Shown: positions 9,333 to 18,852, numbered from the stretch's first letter. The stretch: 64,000 bases of DNA from Sphingopyxis sp. H115 (GCF_001468465.1 NZ_LNSA01000008.1:93024-157023); one strand, 5' to 3'. Program-made: numbers and translations. Notes: generated by a model not told the origin, from the letters alone.

Positions 9333-10957
9333 AGACGCTGCGCACCCTATTGACGGCGACCGGGCTTTTGATGGCGATGCCGGCCGCAGCCGCCAACCCG
9401 GTGATCGAGGCGCCCGCCGGTTCGGTCGAGGGCAAAACGGTCGGCAAACTCGATGTGTTCAAGGGGATTCCCTTTGCACAGCCGCCCGTCGGACCGCTGC
9501 GCTGGAAAGCGCCGCAGCCGCTCCCCGCTTGGCCCGGCGTACGCAAGGCGCAGAGCTTCGGCGCGGCCTGCATCCAGCCGCGCCCGACCGCGGTCGGCAT
9601 CTACACCAACCCGCCCGCCAAGATGTCGGAAGACTGTCTGACGCTCAATATCTGGGCGCCGGACCGGGAGAAGGACGTGCCGGTGATCGTGTGGATCCAC
9701 GGCGGCGCCTTGCTCAGCGGCTATAGCCATGAAGCGATGTACGACGGCGCGAAACTCGCCGCACGCGGGGCGGTCGTCGTGTCGATCAACTATCGGCTTG
9801 GCGCGCTAGGCTATCTGGCGCATCCCGAACTCAGCGCCGAATCGCCCGACGGCGTTTCGGGCAATTACGGGCTGCTCGATCAGGTCGCGGCGCTCGAATG
9901 GGTAAAGGCGAATATCGGTGCGTTCGGCGGAGACGCGAGCAATGTCACCATCGCGGGCGAGTCCGCCGGTGCGCTCAGCGTTCTCTATCTGATGACCGCG
10001 CCCAGGGCGCGCGGACTGTTCCATAAGGCGATCGCGCAGAGCGCCTATATGATCTCGACCCCGTCGCTGCGCGAGGCGCGGCATGGCGAGGTTCCCGCCG
10101 AGACGATGGGGACGAAGGTCGCCGCCGCGCTGGGTGCCGCCGACCTGGCGGCGCTGCGCGCGATGGATGCGTCCGCGCTCAACGACGGCGCGCTCAAGGC
10201 CGGCTATTTCCCCTGGGGCACGATCGACGGGAAAATCCTGCCGCGCCAGATCGTCGAAAGTTTCGACCGCGGCGAGCAGGCGCCGGTGCCGATGATCGCG
10301 GGCTTCAACATCGGCGAGATCCGCTCGCTGCGCATCCTCGCGCCGCCGCCGCCCGCCAATGCCGCCGCCTATGAAGCGACCATTCGCGAGCGGTACGGCG
10401 ACCTCGCCGACGCCTGGCTGAAACTCTATCCGGCAAAGGACCTTGGCGAGGCGATGCTCGCGGGCGCGCGCGACGCGATGTATGGCTGGACGTCCGAACG
10501 GCTGGCGATCCGGCAGACCGCGCTCGGCCAGAACGCCTATCTCTATCTGTTCGATCATGGCTATCCGGCGGCGAGCGAGGCGGGGCTGCACGGCTTTCAC
10601 GCTGCCGAAATCCCCTATGTGTTCGGTACGATCGACGACACGCCGCCCTATTGGCCCAAAATCCCCGACAGCGTGAGCGAACGCCGTTTTGCGACTGCCA
10701 TGGGCGATTATTGGGTTTCGTTCGCGAAGACCGGCAGGCCCGAGGCGGCGGGGCAGGCGCCATGGCGGCCATACGGCGCGGACGCCGCTTTCATCGCCTT
10801 TGCCGATGTGCCGCGCGGCGGCACGCGGCTGATGCCCGGTATGTTCGCGCTGCACGAGGCCGCGACCTGCCGCCGCCGTGCGGCGGGCAACCAGCCATGG
10901 AACTGGAACAGCGGCATCCTGTCCCCGGTGCTGGCGAAAAGTGCACATTGTCCATGA
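9329..10957 (+). CDS. Type B carboxylesterase, exported
   Basis: An alpha/beta-hydrolase of 542 residues in the carboxylesterase/lipase family that would hydrolyse a carboxylic ester. Residues 1-22 are a signal peptide (MPAAAA-NP), so it acts in the periplasm or beyond. The oxyanion-hole motif WIHGGALLSG is at 122-131, the nucleophile elbow GESAG at 210-214 (Ser212), the acid is probably Glu330 and the catalytic His is His424 in HGFHAAEIPYVFG. The EDCLTLNIW signature is at 101-109. Length is usual for the family. The start overlaps the MFS stop and the stop overlaps the ligase start (both ATGA), indicating translational coupling. The neighbours imply that the acid released by hydrolysis is the substrate of the ligase (inference). 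Confidence 0.94.
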   Translation: MKTLRTLLTATGLLMAMPAAAANPVIEAPAGSVEGKTVGKLDVFKGIPFAQPPVGPLRWKAPQPLPAWPGVRKAQSFGAACIQPRPTAVGIYTNPPAKMSEDCLTLNIWAPDREKDVPVIVWIHGGALLSGYSHEAMYDGAKLAARGAVVVSINYRLGALGYLAHPELSAESPDGVSGNYGLLDQVAALEWVKANIGAFGGDASNVTIAGESAGALSVLYLMTAPRARGLFHKAIAQSAYMISTPSLREARHGEVPAETMGTKVAAALGAADLAALRAMDASALNDGALKAGYFPWGTIDGKILPRQIVESFDRGEQAPVPMIAGFNIGEIRSLRILAPPPPANAAAYEATIRERYGDLADAWLKLYPAKDLGEAMLAGARDAMYGWTSERLAIRQTALGQNAYLYLFDHGYPAASEAGLHGFHAAEIPYVFGTIDDTPPYWPKIPDSVSERRFATAMGDYWVSFAKTGRPEAAGQAPWRPYGADAAFIAFADVPRGGTRLMPGMFALHEAATCRRRAAGNQPWNWNSGILSPVLAKSAHCP

Positions 10958-12540
10958 TCGACGGCAGCATTCAGGATTTCCCGCTCACGCTGAACAAATT
11001 CCTCGACCATGCCGCGCGCTGGCACGGCGATGGCGAAGTCGTGACCGCGCGCGAGGACGGCGGCGTCGCGCGGATCGATTATGCGGGGCTTCGCGCGCGT
11101 AGCCTTGCGATCTCGTCGCTGCTCGCCAGCTTCGGTATCGCGCGAGGCGACCGCGTCGCGACGCTGGCTTGGAACAGCCAGGCGCATGTCGAAAGCTGGT
11201 ACGCCGTCATGGGCATCGGCGCGGTGTGCCACACGCTCAATCCGCGGCTGACCGGCGCGCAGCTCGCATCGATGGCGGTCCAGTCGAGCGCGCGCATATT
11301 GGTGGCGAGCGCCGACCTCTTGCCGCTCGTGCGCCTGATCGTCGAGCGTGCGCCCGCGATCGAACGGGTGCTGTTGATCGACGGCGCGGCGGGCGAATGG
11401 CCCGCGGGCGCGCCGCCGCTTCAATTACTTGAGCCGCTGATCGCCGACGCGCCGGGCGGGGCTATCTGGGGCGATTTTGCCGAAACCGCGCCAGCGGGGC
11501 TGTGCTTCACATCGGGGACGACCGGGGCGCCCAAGGGGGTGACCTATACCCATCGCGGCAGTTTCCTGCATACGCTTCGGGCGTTGCAGGCCGACGTCAT
11601 GGCGTTCACCCACCGCGACGCGGTGCTCGCGGTCGTGCCGATGTTTCACGCCAATGCCTGGGGTTTGCCGTTCGCGCTTCCCGCGGTGGGTGGCAAGCTC
11701 GTGCTGCCCGGGCGCCAGACCGATGGGGCCAGCCTCGCGCGGTTAATCGCCGCCGAGGGCGTGACGGTGGGGGTCGGCGTGCCGACGGTCTGGCTGGGCG
11801 TTGCCGAACATGTCGAGCGGACGGGCGAGGCGCTGCCGTCGCTCGAACGCATCATCGTAGGCGGGGCGCCGATGGCGCCCGCGTTGATGGACCGCATCGA
11901 ACGGGTGCTCGGCGTCGCGGTGCAGACGAGTTGGGGCATGACTGAGTTGTCGCCCCTCGGCACCATCACGCCCCCCGCCGATCCGCATCGGTCGGCGGCG
12001 GTGTCGGGGCGCCCCGCGGTCGGCGTCGACCTGCAACTCACCGACGCCGGGGGCACGCCGCTCGCCGAACAGCGGGGCGCAGAAGGCCATCTGCACGTTC
12101 GCGGATCGGCGGTCGTCGATCGCTATTTCGGGCAGGACGAGCGCGCGACCGATCCCGACGGCTGGTTTGCGACCGGCGACCTCGCGCGGATCGATGCAAG
12201 GGGCAATCTGGTTATCACCGGCCGTGCGAAGGATTTGATCAAATCGGGCGGCGAATGGATCAACCCGGCCGAGATCGAAGCCGTGGTCGGCGCGCTGCCC
12301 GCGGTCTCGCTCGCCGCGGTGATCGGCCGCGAGGACGCCAAATGGGGCGAACGCCCGGTCCTGCTCGTCGAACTGCGCGCGGGCGAGGATATCGACGATG
12401 TCGACCTGCTCGCGCCGCTCAAGGGGCGCGTTGCACCCTGGTGGATTCCGGATGCGGTGGTCCGGCTGGGCGCCATGCCGCTGGCGCCGACCGGAAAAAT
12501 CGATAAGATTCGCCTGCGGAACGAATATGGCGCGAGTTGA
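10954..12540 (+). CDS. Fatty-acid-type acyl-CoA ligase (AMP-binding)
   Basis: A 528-residue adenylate-forming enzyme that activates a carboxylic acid to its CoA thioester at the expense of ATP. The P-loop-like motif FTSGTTGAPKG is at 185-195; further motifs are TSWGMTELSPLG, GWFATGDLARID, the hinge ITGRAKDLIKSGGEWI and, near the end, APTGKIDKIRLR with the catalytic Lys. This set matches medium/long-chain fatty acid-CoA ligases; the exact acid cannot be read from sequence. It has no signal peptide, so it is cytoplasmic. The start overlaps the esterase stop (ATGA). The 3' end overlaps the preferred start of the TetR gene by 14 bases. Confidence 0.94.
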   Translation: MIDGSIQDFPLTLNKFLDHAARWHGDGEVVTAREDGGVARIDYAGLRARSLAISSLLASFGIARGDRVATLAWNSQAHVESWYAVMGIGAVCHTLNPRLTGAQLASMAVQSSARILVASADLLPLVRLIVERAPAIERVLLIDGAAGEWPAGAPPLQLLEPLIADAPGGAIWGDFAETAPAGLCFTSGTTGAPKGVTYTHRGSFLHTLRALQADVMAFTHRDAVLAVVPMFHANAWGLPFALPAVGGKLVLPGRQTDGASLARLIAAEGVTVGVGVPTVWLGVAEHVERTGEALPSLERIIVGGAPMAPALMDRIERVLGVAVQTSWGMTELSPLGTITPPADPHRSAAVSGRPAVGVDLQLTDAGGTPLAEQRGAEGHLHVRGSAVVDRYFGQDERATDPDGWFATGDLARIDARGNLVITGRAKDLIKSGGEWINPAEIEAVVGALPAVSLAAVIGREDAKWGERPVLLVELRAGEDIDDVDLLAPLKGRVAPWWIPDAVVRLGAMPLAPTGKIDKIRLRNEYGAS

Positions 12541-13279
12541 ACCGGGGCGGGGCGCCGCGGGATCGGTCGCCGAAAAACAGGGATTGAAGGCCGATATCGT
12601 GACAAATCAGGCGAAAACGCGTCGGCGATCGACCAAGGCCGAGCAACGCGCCGAAACGATCGAGCAAATTCTCGACGAGGCCGAATTGCTTTTTTCCAAA
12701 CATGGCCTGCACGGCGTCACGCTGAAGGACGTCGCGCAGCGCGTCGGCGTCCATCACACGCTGCTGAACTATTATTTCGAGGACAAGAAAAAGCTGTTCG
12801 ACGCGGTGTTTGCGCGCCGCGCGGTGGTGACGAGCACGAAGCGGATGCAGGCGCTCGACGAATATGACCGCGCAAGCGACGGCAAGCCGACGATCGAAGG
12901 CGCGCTGCATGCGTTCCTCGACACCGACCTCGATCTCTACATCCATGGTGGAGATGGTTGGAAAAATTATGGCGCCCTCGGCGCCCAGGTCGCCAACACC
13001 CCCGAATGGGGCGCCGAACTGATGGACAGCCATTTCGACCCCGTGGTGCTGCGCCTGATCGACCTCCTCAAGCGCGCGATGCCCGATTGCGCCGAGGAAG
13101 ATATCTTCTGGGGCTATCATTTCGTCACCGGCGCGCTGATGGTAACGCTCGCGCGCACCGGGCGCATCGACAAGCTATCGGGCGGCCTGTGCAAGTCGGA
13201 GGATTTCGAAGCGATCAAGGCCCGCATGGCGTCCTTCATGGCCGCGGGCTTTATGCAAATCTGCAACAGGAAGGCATAG
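12527..13279 (+). CDS. TetR family regulator of the TonB receptor/esterase/ligase cluster
   Basis: A one-component repressor-type regulator. The helix-turn-helix is GVTLKDVAQRVGVHHTLLNYYFEDKKKLF, given here in two parts: GVTLKDVAQRVG and VHHTLLNYYFEDKKKLF; the rest is an all-helical ligand domain of about 150 residues. Two starts are possible: ATG at 12527, overlapping the ligase gene by 14 bases (250 aa), or GTG at 12599 with GAAGG eight bases upstream, which gives the usual short arm before the HTH (226 aa). I list the longer form but think the GTG equally likely. Being last in the operon and next to site B, it probably controls both the cluster and the SDR through the 15-bp motif at 5652 and 13337. 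Confidence 0.9.
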   Translation: MARVEPGRGAAGSVAEKQGLKADIVTNQAKTRRRSTKAEQRAETIEQILDEAELLFSKHGLHGVTLKDVAQRVGVHHTLLNYYFEDKKKLFDAVFARRAVVTSTKRMQALDEYDRASDGKPTIEGALHAFLDTDLDLYIHGGDGWKNYGALGAQVANTPEWGAELMDSHFDPVVLRLIDLLKRAMPDCAEEDIFWGYHFVTGALMVTLARTGRIDKLSGGLCKSEDFEAIKARMASFMAAGFMQICNRKA

Positions 13280-13334
13280 GCTTGGGCGGAGGAGCGTGAG
13301 CGTTCTTTCGCCTTTCGCTTAGTCACAATATTAA

Positions 13335-13351
13335 CTCACTAGAGAGTGAAT
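13335..13351. promoter_or_regulatory. Candidate operator, site B, in front of the SDR gene
   Basis: TCACT (13336-13340) and AGTGA (13345-13349) form an inverted repeat with a 4-base centre. CACTAGAGAGTGAAT at 13337-13351 differs from site A (5652-5666) at one position. The site ends only 10 bases before the SDR start codon, so a bound protein would block transcription start or elongation. A TATTAA at 13329-13334 may be the -10 box of the SDR promoter. Confidence 0.6.
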
Positions 13352-13361
13352 GGAGGCTGAT

Positions 13362-14270
13362 ATGGGAAATGAGACATTGCCGCTGCGGGGCCGGGTCGCC
13401 GTCGTCACCGGTGCGGGCGGCGGACTGGGCCGCGCCCACGCCCTCTATCTCGCAAGTCGCGGCGCGCGCGTTGTCGTGAACGACCTGGCGTTGTCCGCCG
13501 CCGAGCAGGTCGCAGCGGAGATCGTCGGGCAGGGAGGCGAGGCGCTGGCGATTGCGGCTTCGGTGACCGACGAGGCGGCGGTGGGCGCGATGGTCCGCGA
13601 GACACAGGATGCTTGGGGCCGGATCGACATCCTCGTCAACAATGCCGGCATCCTTCGCGACAAGAGTTTCGCGAAGATGAGCATCGACGATTTCCGCATC
13701 GTCGTCGACGTCCACCTGATGGGCGCCGCCATTTGCTGCAAGGCGGTGTGGGAGGTGATGCGCGCGCAGCAATATGGCCGCATCGTCATGACGACCTCGT
13801 CGTCGGGGCTGTGGGGCAATTTCGGGCAGGCCAATTATGGTGCCGCCAAGATGGCCCTCGTCGGGCTAATGCAGACGCTGGCGATCGAGGGCGAGAAATA
13901 TGGTATCCGCGTCAACAGCCTCGCGCCTACCGCGGCGACGCAAATGACGCATGGCGTGCTGTCGGACGCCAGCCTCGCATTGCTCGATCCGGCGCTGGTC
14001 AGCCCTGGCCTGCTCGCGCTCGTCGGCGACGATGCGCCGACGCGCGCGATCCTCTGCGCCGGGGCCGGCCATTTCGCGGCCGCCGATGTCACGCTGTCCG
14101 AAGGACGCTATATCGGGTCCGCCGCCGATGCGGGCGAGCAACTCGTCCAGCATTGGAACGCGGTTTCCGACCGCGATGGTGCGATCGTCCCCGCTTATGG
14201 CTTCACGCAGGCCGAGCGCGAACTGGCGAACGCCGGATCGGGGCTGCCCGCGATGGCGGTGGCGCGTTGA
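13362..14270 (+). CDS. Short-chain dehydrogenase, (3R)-hydroxyacyl-CoA dehydrogenase-like
   Basis: A 302-residue NAD(P)-dependent oxidoreductase. The cofactor motif TGAGGGLG is at 16-23, NNAG at 93-96, and the catalytic Tyr159-x3-Lys163 lies in NYGAAKMAL, preceded by a Ser cluster at 146-148. The segment RGRVAVVTGAGGGLGRAHAL and the later region resemble the dehydrogenase part of multifunctional enzyme type 2 of beta-oxidation, hence the suggested hydroxyacyl-CoA role. I start at 13362 because GGAGG stands 5 bases upstream; an ATG at 13350 has no such site and overlaps the operator. Its own promoter carries site B, so it likely belongs to the same regulon as the acyl-CoA ligase and could oxidise a CoA intermediate made there. 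Confidence 0.92.
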   Translation: MGNETLPLRGRVAVVTGAGGGLGRAHALYLASRGARVVVNDLALSAAEQVAAEIVGQGGEALAIAASVTDEAAVGAMVRETQDAWGRIDILVNNAGILRDKSFAKMSIDDFRIVVDVHLMGAAICCKAVWEVMRAQQYGRIVMTTSSSGLWGNFGQANYGAAKMALVGLMQTLAIEGEKYGIRVNSLAPTAATQMTHGVLSDASLALLDPALVSPGLLALVGDDAPTRAILCAGAGHFAAADVTLSEGRYIGSAADAGEQLVQHWNAVSDRDGAIVPAYGFTQAERELANAGSGLPAMAVAR

Positions 14271-14288
14271 ACCGGCCGGGTGCCGCGA

Positions 14289-15689
14289 TCAGCGGCGCTC
14301 GACCAGCCCGCCGCCGAGCGCGACATAGAGCGTCACCAGATTGTCGACCTGCGCCCGGCGGAGTTCGATCAGCGTCTGTTCCGACGCGAACAGATTGCGT
14401 TCGGCGTCGAGTACTTCGAGATAGGTCGAGACCCCCTCGCGATACCGTTTGCGCGCAAGGTCGGCGATGCGGCGCGTCGCTTCGGTCCCGCGCTCCTGCG
14501 CCTCGACCTGCTCGGCAAGATAACGGCGCCCGGCAAGCGCGTCGGCGACTTCGCGGAACGCGCCCTGCACGGTGCGTTCATAAGTTGCGACCGCAATATT
14601 CTCGCGCGCCTCGGCGACGGTCAGATTGCCCTTGTTGCGCCCGAAATCGAAGATCGGCAGCCTGATCGACGGACCGAAGCTCCAGCCGAAACCGTCGTCG
14701 CTGAACAGATTGTCGAGCGACCCCGACGCGAACCCAAGATTGCCGGTCAGCGAAATCGACGGGAAAAAGGCGGCGCGCGCCGCACCGACATTGGCGCGGG
14801 CAGCGCGCAGCCGTTCTTCGGCCGCGACGATGTCGGGACGCGCGACGAGCAGGTCCGACGGCAGGCCTGCGGTCAGCGTCGGCGACTGTCCCTGAGCGAC
14901 GAGCGGCAGCGGCGCGGGCAGGGGGCCCGTCACCGGGCCACCGGTCAGCACGGCGAGGAAATTGTCGGCCTGCGCCTTGCCGAGCTTCAGGCTGGCAAGC
15001 TGCGTCTCGGCCTGCGTCAGCAATGTTTCGGACTGGCGATAATCGAGCGCCGAGGTCACGCCGGCGTCGAGGCGGCGCTTGGCAATGCGCAGCCCTTCCT
15101 TGCGGCTCGTCACCGTCGCTTCGGCGAGCTCGATCTGCTCCTCGGCGCCGCGCGACGAGAAATAGGTCGAGGCGACGTCGCGAACGAGCGCCAGGCGAAA
15201 CGCGCGTTCGGCCGCCTCGGTCGCAAGATACTGGCTGCGCGCCGCCTCGGACAGATTCTTGACCCGCCCCCAGAAATCGAGCTCGAACGAGGTCACGCCG
15301 ACACCCACCGAATAGCGGTTCGTCGTGTCGGTGCCCGGGCCGGTCAGCGAGGGCCCGCGCGTCCGTGTCGCGTCGGCGCTCGCGCCGACGGTCGGCAGGC
15401 GGTCGGCGCCCTGGATGCGATAGAGGCCGCGCGCTTCCTCGATCTGCGCGACCGCGACGGCGAGGTCGCGGTTGCGCGCGATCGCCTGTTCGACCAGCAC
15501 CTCAAGCTGCGGGTCGGCGAAGAAGTCGCGCCATGCGACGTCGGTCGCCCGCTGCCCCAGCGTTATGTCGCCCGCGAATTCGGCCGGATAGTCGGCGGCG
15601 GTCGAGAGCGGCGGACGCTCGTGCTTGGGCGCCATATTGACGCATCCGGCAAGCGTCGTCGCCGCGAGCAGCGCGATCAGGTTACGCAT
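14289..15689 (-). CDS. RND efflux outer-membrane channel, NodT family lipoprotein
   Basis: A TolC/OprM-type channel of 466 residues, the outer-membrane part of the tripartite pump encoded just upstream. The signal peptide ends in the lipobox TLAGC (Cys16 from this start), followed by the NMAPKHERP stretch usual for NodT proteins. Two repeats of coiled-coil plus beta-strand sequence follow (VAQIEEARGLYRIQGADRLP; LPSDLLVARPDIVAAEERL), the standard OMF duplication. I chose the ATG at 15689, with GAGGA eight bases upstream and an 8-base overlap with the pump gene; an ATG at 15704 is also in frame. It converges with the SDR gene (18-base gap). Confidence 0.93.
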   Translation of the reverse strand: MRNLIALLAATTLAGCVNMAPKHERPPLSTAADYPAEFAGDITLGQRATDVAWRDFFADPQLEVLVEQAIARNRDLAVAVAQIEEARGLYRIQGADRLPTVGASADATRTRGPSLTGPGTDTTNRYSVGVGVTSFELDFWGRVKNLSEAARSQYLATEAAERAFRLALVRDVASTYFSSRGAEEQIELAEATVTSRKEGLRIAKRRLDAGVTSALDYRQSETLLTQAETQLASLKLGKAQADNFLAVLTGGPVTGPLPAPLPLVAQGQSPTLTAGLPSDLLVARPDIVAAEERLRAARANVGAARAAFFPSISLTGNLGFASGSLDNLFSDDGFGWSFGPSIRLPIFDFGRNKGNLTVAEARENIAVATYERTVQGAFREVADALAGRRYLAEQVEAQERGTEATRRIADLARKRYREGVSTYLEVLDAERNLFASEQTLIELRRAQVDNLVTLYVALGGGLVERR

Positions 15690-18600
15690 GGCCGGGTTCC
15701 TCATGATGGCCTTTCTCGGTAGGGGCAGGGGGGCGCTTGCGGCTGAGCCATTTGCGCACCGACAGATAGAAGAGCGGGATGAAGAAGATGCCGAGCAACG
15801 TCGCGGCGATCATCCCGCCCATCACGCCCGAACCGACCGCGATGCGGCTGGCCGCGCCCGCGCCGCTCGCGATAACCAGCGGTACCATGCCGAGGATGAA
15901 GGCGAGGCTGGTCATGATGATCGGACGCAGGCGCAACTTGACCGCTTCCATCACCGCGTCGAGCGTCGACTTGCCCTCGGCCTCCTGCTCGATCGCGAAT
16001 TCGACGATCAGGATCGCATTCTTCGCCGCCAGCCCGATGATCGTGATCAACCCGACGTTGAAATAAATGTCCGCCGAAAGCCCGCGCAACATCGAGAACA
16101 GCACCGCGCCGAGCACGCCCAAGGGCACAACGAGCAGCACCGAGACCGGCACCGACCAGCTTTCGTAAAGCGCTGCGAGCAGCAGGAAGACGACCACGAG
16201 GGACAGGCCGAGCAGCATGCCGATCTGGCCCGCCGACTGTTTTTCTTCGTACGAAATGCCCGTCCATTCATAGGCGAAACCTGCGGGCAACTGCGACGCG
16301 AGCCGCTCCATCTCGGCCATCGCCTCGCCGGTCGACTGGCCCGGCGCGGGTTCGCCCGAAATCGTCATCGCGGGATAGCCGTTATAACGCTGGAGCTGCG
16401 GGGCTTCGGCCGACCATTCGGCCTTGCTGAACGATCCGAAGGGCACCATGTCGCCGTTCGCGCTGCGCACGCGCAGGTCGAGCACGTCCTGTGGGGTCAT
16501 GCGGCTCGCTGCATCGGCCTGGAGCAGCACGCGCAGCACCCGGCCCTCGCGGGTGAAATCGTTGGCATAGGCGCTGCCGAAGCTGATCGCGAGCGTCGCG
16601 TTGACGTCGCCGATCGACAGGCCAAGCGCGCGCGCCTGGATGCGGTCGATATCGACCTTCAGCACGGGCGCATCCTCCTGTCCCTCGGGGCGGACATTGG
16701 CGAGCAGCTTGCTCTGCATCGCACCGCCGAGCATCTGGTTGCGCGCAGCGACCAGCGCTTCGCGGCTATTGCCGCCGCGATCCTGCAGCTTGAACGTAAA
16801 GCCGCTCGACGTGCCGAGTTCGGGAATCGACGGCGGGCTCAGCGAGAAGGCGAACGCCTCCTTGATCCCCATGAAGGTGCCCATCGCTTTGCCGGCGATC
16901 GCATCGGCGCTGTCGCCATCGCCCGTGCGTTCGTCCCAGGGTTTGAGCGGCGTGAACATGATCGCGTTCGCCTGACCCTGTCCAAAGAAGCTGAAGCCGT
17001 TGACCGACACGACATTGGCGACCTGCGGCTGTTCGGCGAAGAAGGCCTTGACCTGCTTCGTCGCCTCGTTGGTGCGCTGCGTCGTCGCGCCTGGCGGCGC
17101 CTGGATGACGGTGATCAGATAGCCTTGGTCTTCCTGCGGCAGGAACGATCCCGGCAGGCGGAAGAACAACAAGGCCGTCACCGCGACCATCGCGACGAAC
17201 ACGCCGAGCCAGCGCAGCGGAGCCGCCAGCATTTTGCCGACGCCGCCCTGGTACCGGTCGGTCGTGCGGCCGAACCAATCGTTGAAGCGGCCGAAGAAGC
17301 GGTCGAAGAAGGCGCCAATCCGGCCCTTGCGCTCGCTATTGTCGTGCGGCTTCAAAAGCGTCGCGCAAAGCGCCGGGGTCAGCGTGAGCGCGAGCAGCGC
17401 CGAAAAGGCGATCGAGATCGCGAGCGTCATCGAAAATTGGCGATAGATACCGCCGGTCGATCCGGGAAAGAACGCCATCGGGATAAATACCGCGATCAGC
17501 ACCAGCGTGATGCCGATGATCGCCGAAGTGATCTGCCCCATGGCCTTCACCGTTGCCTCATAGGGCGACAGATGTTCCTCGTTCATGATGCGCTCGACAT
17601 TCTCGATCACGACGATCGCGTCGTCGACGAGGATGCCGATCGCGAGTACCATGCCGAACAAGGTCAGCACGTTGATCGAGAAACCGAACATCCACAGGCC
17701 GAGGCACGCGCCCGCGAGCGCGATCGGCACGACGACCGTCGGGATCACCGTCGCGCGCCAGTTCTGGAGGAACAGGAACATGACGAGGAAGACGAGCAGC
17801 ATCGCCTCGCCCAGCGTTTTCACCACTTCCTCGATCGACAGGCTGATGAAGGGCGTAGTGTCATAGGGAATCGACCAGGTGATGTCGGGCGGAAAGCCCT
17901 TCGACAACTCGGTCATCCGCGCGCGAATGCCCTCGGCGGTGGATAGCGCGTTGGCCCCCGGGGTCAGCTGGACCGCGAGCCCCGCCATCGGCTTGCCGTT
18001 GAGTTCGGATGAAAAGAGATAGCTCGCCGCGCCCAGTTCGACCCGCCCGACGTCGCCCAGCGTCACCGCCGACCCGTCGGGATTGGCGCGCAGGATGATG
18101 CTTTCGAACTGCTCGGGCTTGGTGAAGCGGCCCTGCGTCGTGATGACGGCGTTGAGTTGCGCTCCCTTGGCGATCGGCTGGTCGCCGAGCTGGCCGCCTG
18201 GCGTCTGGCTGTTCTGCTCCTGCACCGCGCCCAGCGCTTCGGCGGCGGAGAGATTATAGGAGGCGAGCTTCTGCGGATCGAGCCAGATGCGCATCGCATA
18301 TTCGGGGGCGAACGCCTGGACGTTGCCGACGCCGTTCACGCGGCGGAGCTCGTCGAGCACGCGCGTGTTGGCGAAATTGTTGACTTCCATCGGGTCGGTA
18401 TTGCCGCTCTTCGACGTGATCGCGACGATCAAAAGGAAGCCTGAATTGGCCTCGGTGACCGAAATGCCCTGGCGGCGCACATCTTCCGGCAGACGCTGCT
18501 CGACGCGGCGCAGGCGGTTCTGCACCTCCATCTGGGCATTGTCGATGTCAGTTCCCGCCTCGAAGGTCAGGGTGATCGATGCGGTGCCGTTCGATTCACT

Positions 18601-18846
18601 GGTCGAGGCCATGTAGAGGAAGCCCTCGACCCCGTTCAGTTCCTGCTCGATGACCTGCGTAACATTTTGTTCGAGCGTGCTGGCGTCGGCGCCCGGATAG
18701 GTGACGCCGATCGTCAGCGACGGCGGTGCGACCGACGGATATTGCTCTACGGGCAGGCTGCGCAGCGCGATGATCCCGGCGAGGAGGATGCCAATGGCGA
18801 TGACCCAAGAAAAGATGGGCCGGTCGATGAAGAAGCGGGGGGTCAT
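15682..18846 (-). CDS. RND multidrug efflux pump, inner-membrane subunit (AcrB/MexB type, HAE1)
   Basis: A proton-driven exporter of 1054 residues, the full length for the HAE1 family. It begins with the canonical FFIDRPIFSWVIAIGI helix, carries the proton-relay pair in TM4 (GILVDDAIVVIENVERIM) and ends with late helices containing NVGLITIIGLAAKNAILIVE, here NVGLITIIG followed by LAAKNAILIVE. Two large periplasmic domains and the internal duplication are evident. It lies 6 bases after the adaptor gene and overlaps the outer-membrane gene, so all three pump parts come from one operon. Substrates are likely amphiphilic drugs, dyes or lipophilic metabolites (family knowledge). Confidence 0.97.
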   Translation of the reverse strand: MTPRFFIDRPIFSWVIAIGILLAGIIALRSLPVEQYPSVAPPSLTIGVTYPGADASTLEQNVTQVIEQELNGVEGFLYMASTSESNGTASITLTFEAGTDIDNAQMEVQNRLRRVEQRLPEDVRRQGISVTEANSGFLLIVAITSKSGNTDPMEVNNFANTRVLDELRRVNGVGNVQAFAPEYAMRIWLDPQKLASYNLSAAEALGAVQEQNSQTPGGQLGDQPIAKGAQLNAVITTQGRFTKPEQFESIILRANPDGSAVTLGDVGRVELGAASYLFSSELNGKPMAGLAVQLTPGANALSTAEGIRARMTELSKGFPPDITWSIPYDTTPFISLSIEEVVKTLGEAMLLVFLVMFLFLQNWRATVIPTVVVPIALAGACLGLWMFGFSINVLTLFGMVLAIGILVDDAIVVIENVERIMNEEHLSPYEATVKAMGQITSAIIGITLVLIAVFIPMAFFPGSTGGIYRQFSMTLAISIAFSALLALTLTPALCATLLKPHDNSERKGRIGAFFDRFFGRFNDWFGRTTDRYQGGVGKMLAAPLRWLGVFVAMVAVTALLFFRLPGSFLPQEDQGYLITVIQAPPGATTQRTNEATKQVKAFFAEQPQVANVVSVNGFSFFGQGQANAIMFTPLKPWDERTGDGDSADAIAGKAMGTFMGIKEAFAFSLSPPSIPELGTSSGFTFKLQDRGGNSREALVAARNQMLGGAMQSKLLANVRPEGQEDAPVLKVDIDRIQARALGLSIGDVNATLAISFGSAYANDFTREGRVLRVLLQADAASRMTPQDVLDLRVRSANGDMVPFGSFSKAEWSAEAPQLQRYNGYPAMTISGEPAPGQSTGEAMAEMERLASQLPAGFAYEWTGISYEEKQSAGQIGMLLGLSLVVVFLLLAALYESWSVPVSVLLVVPLGVLGAVLFSMLRGLSADIYFNVGLITIIGLAAKNAILIVEFAIEQEAEGKSTLDAVMEAVKLRLRPIIMTSLAFILGMVPLVIASGAGAASRIAVGSGVMGGMIAATLLGIFFIPLFYLSVRKWLSRKRPPAPTEKGHHEEPGHA

Positions 18847-18852
18847 ATCGGA

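Noticed and set aside
15625..17946. Open plus-strand frame of 773 codons
   Set aside because: Antisense to the RND pump gene; Arg/His-rich translation without domain structure.
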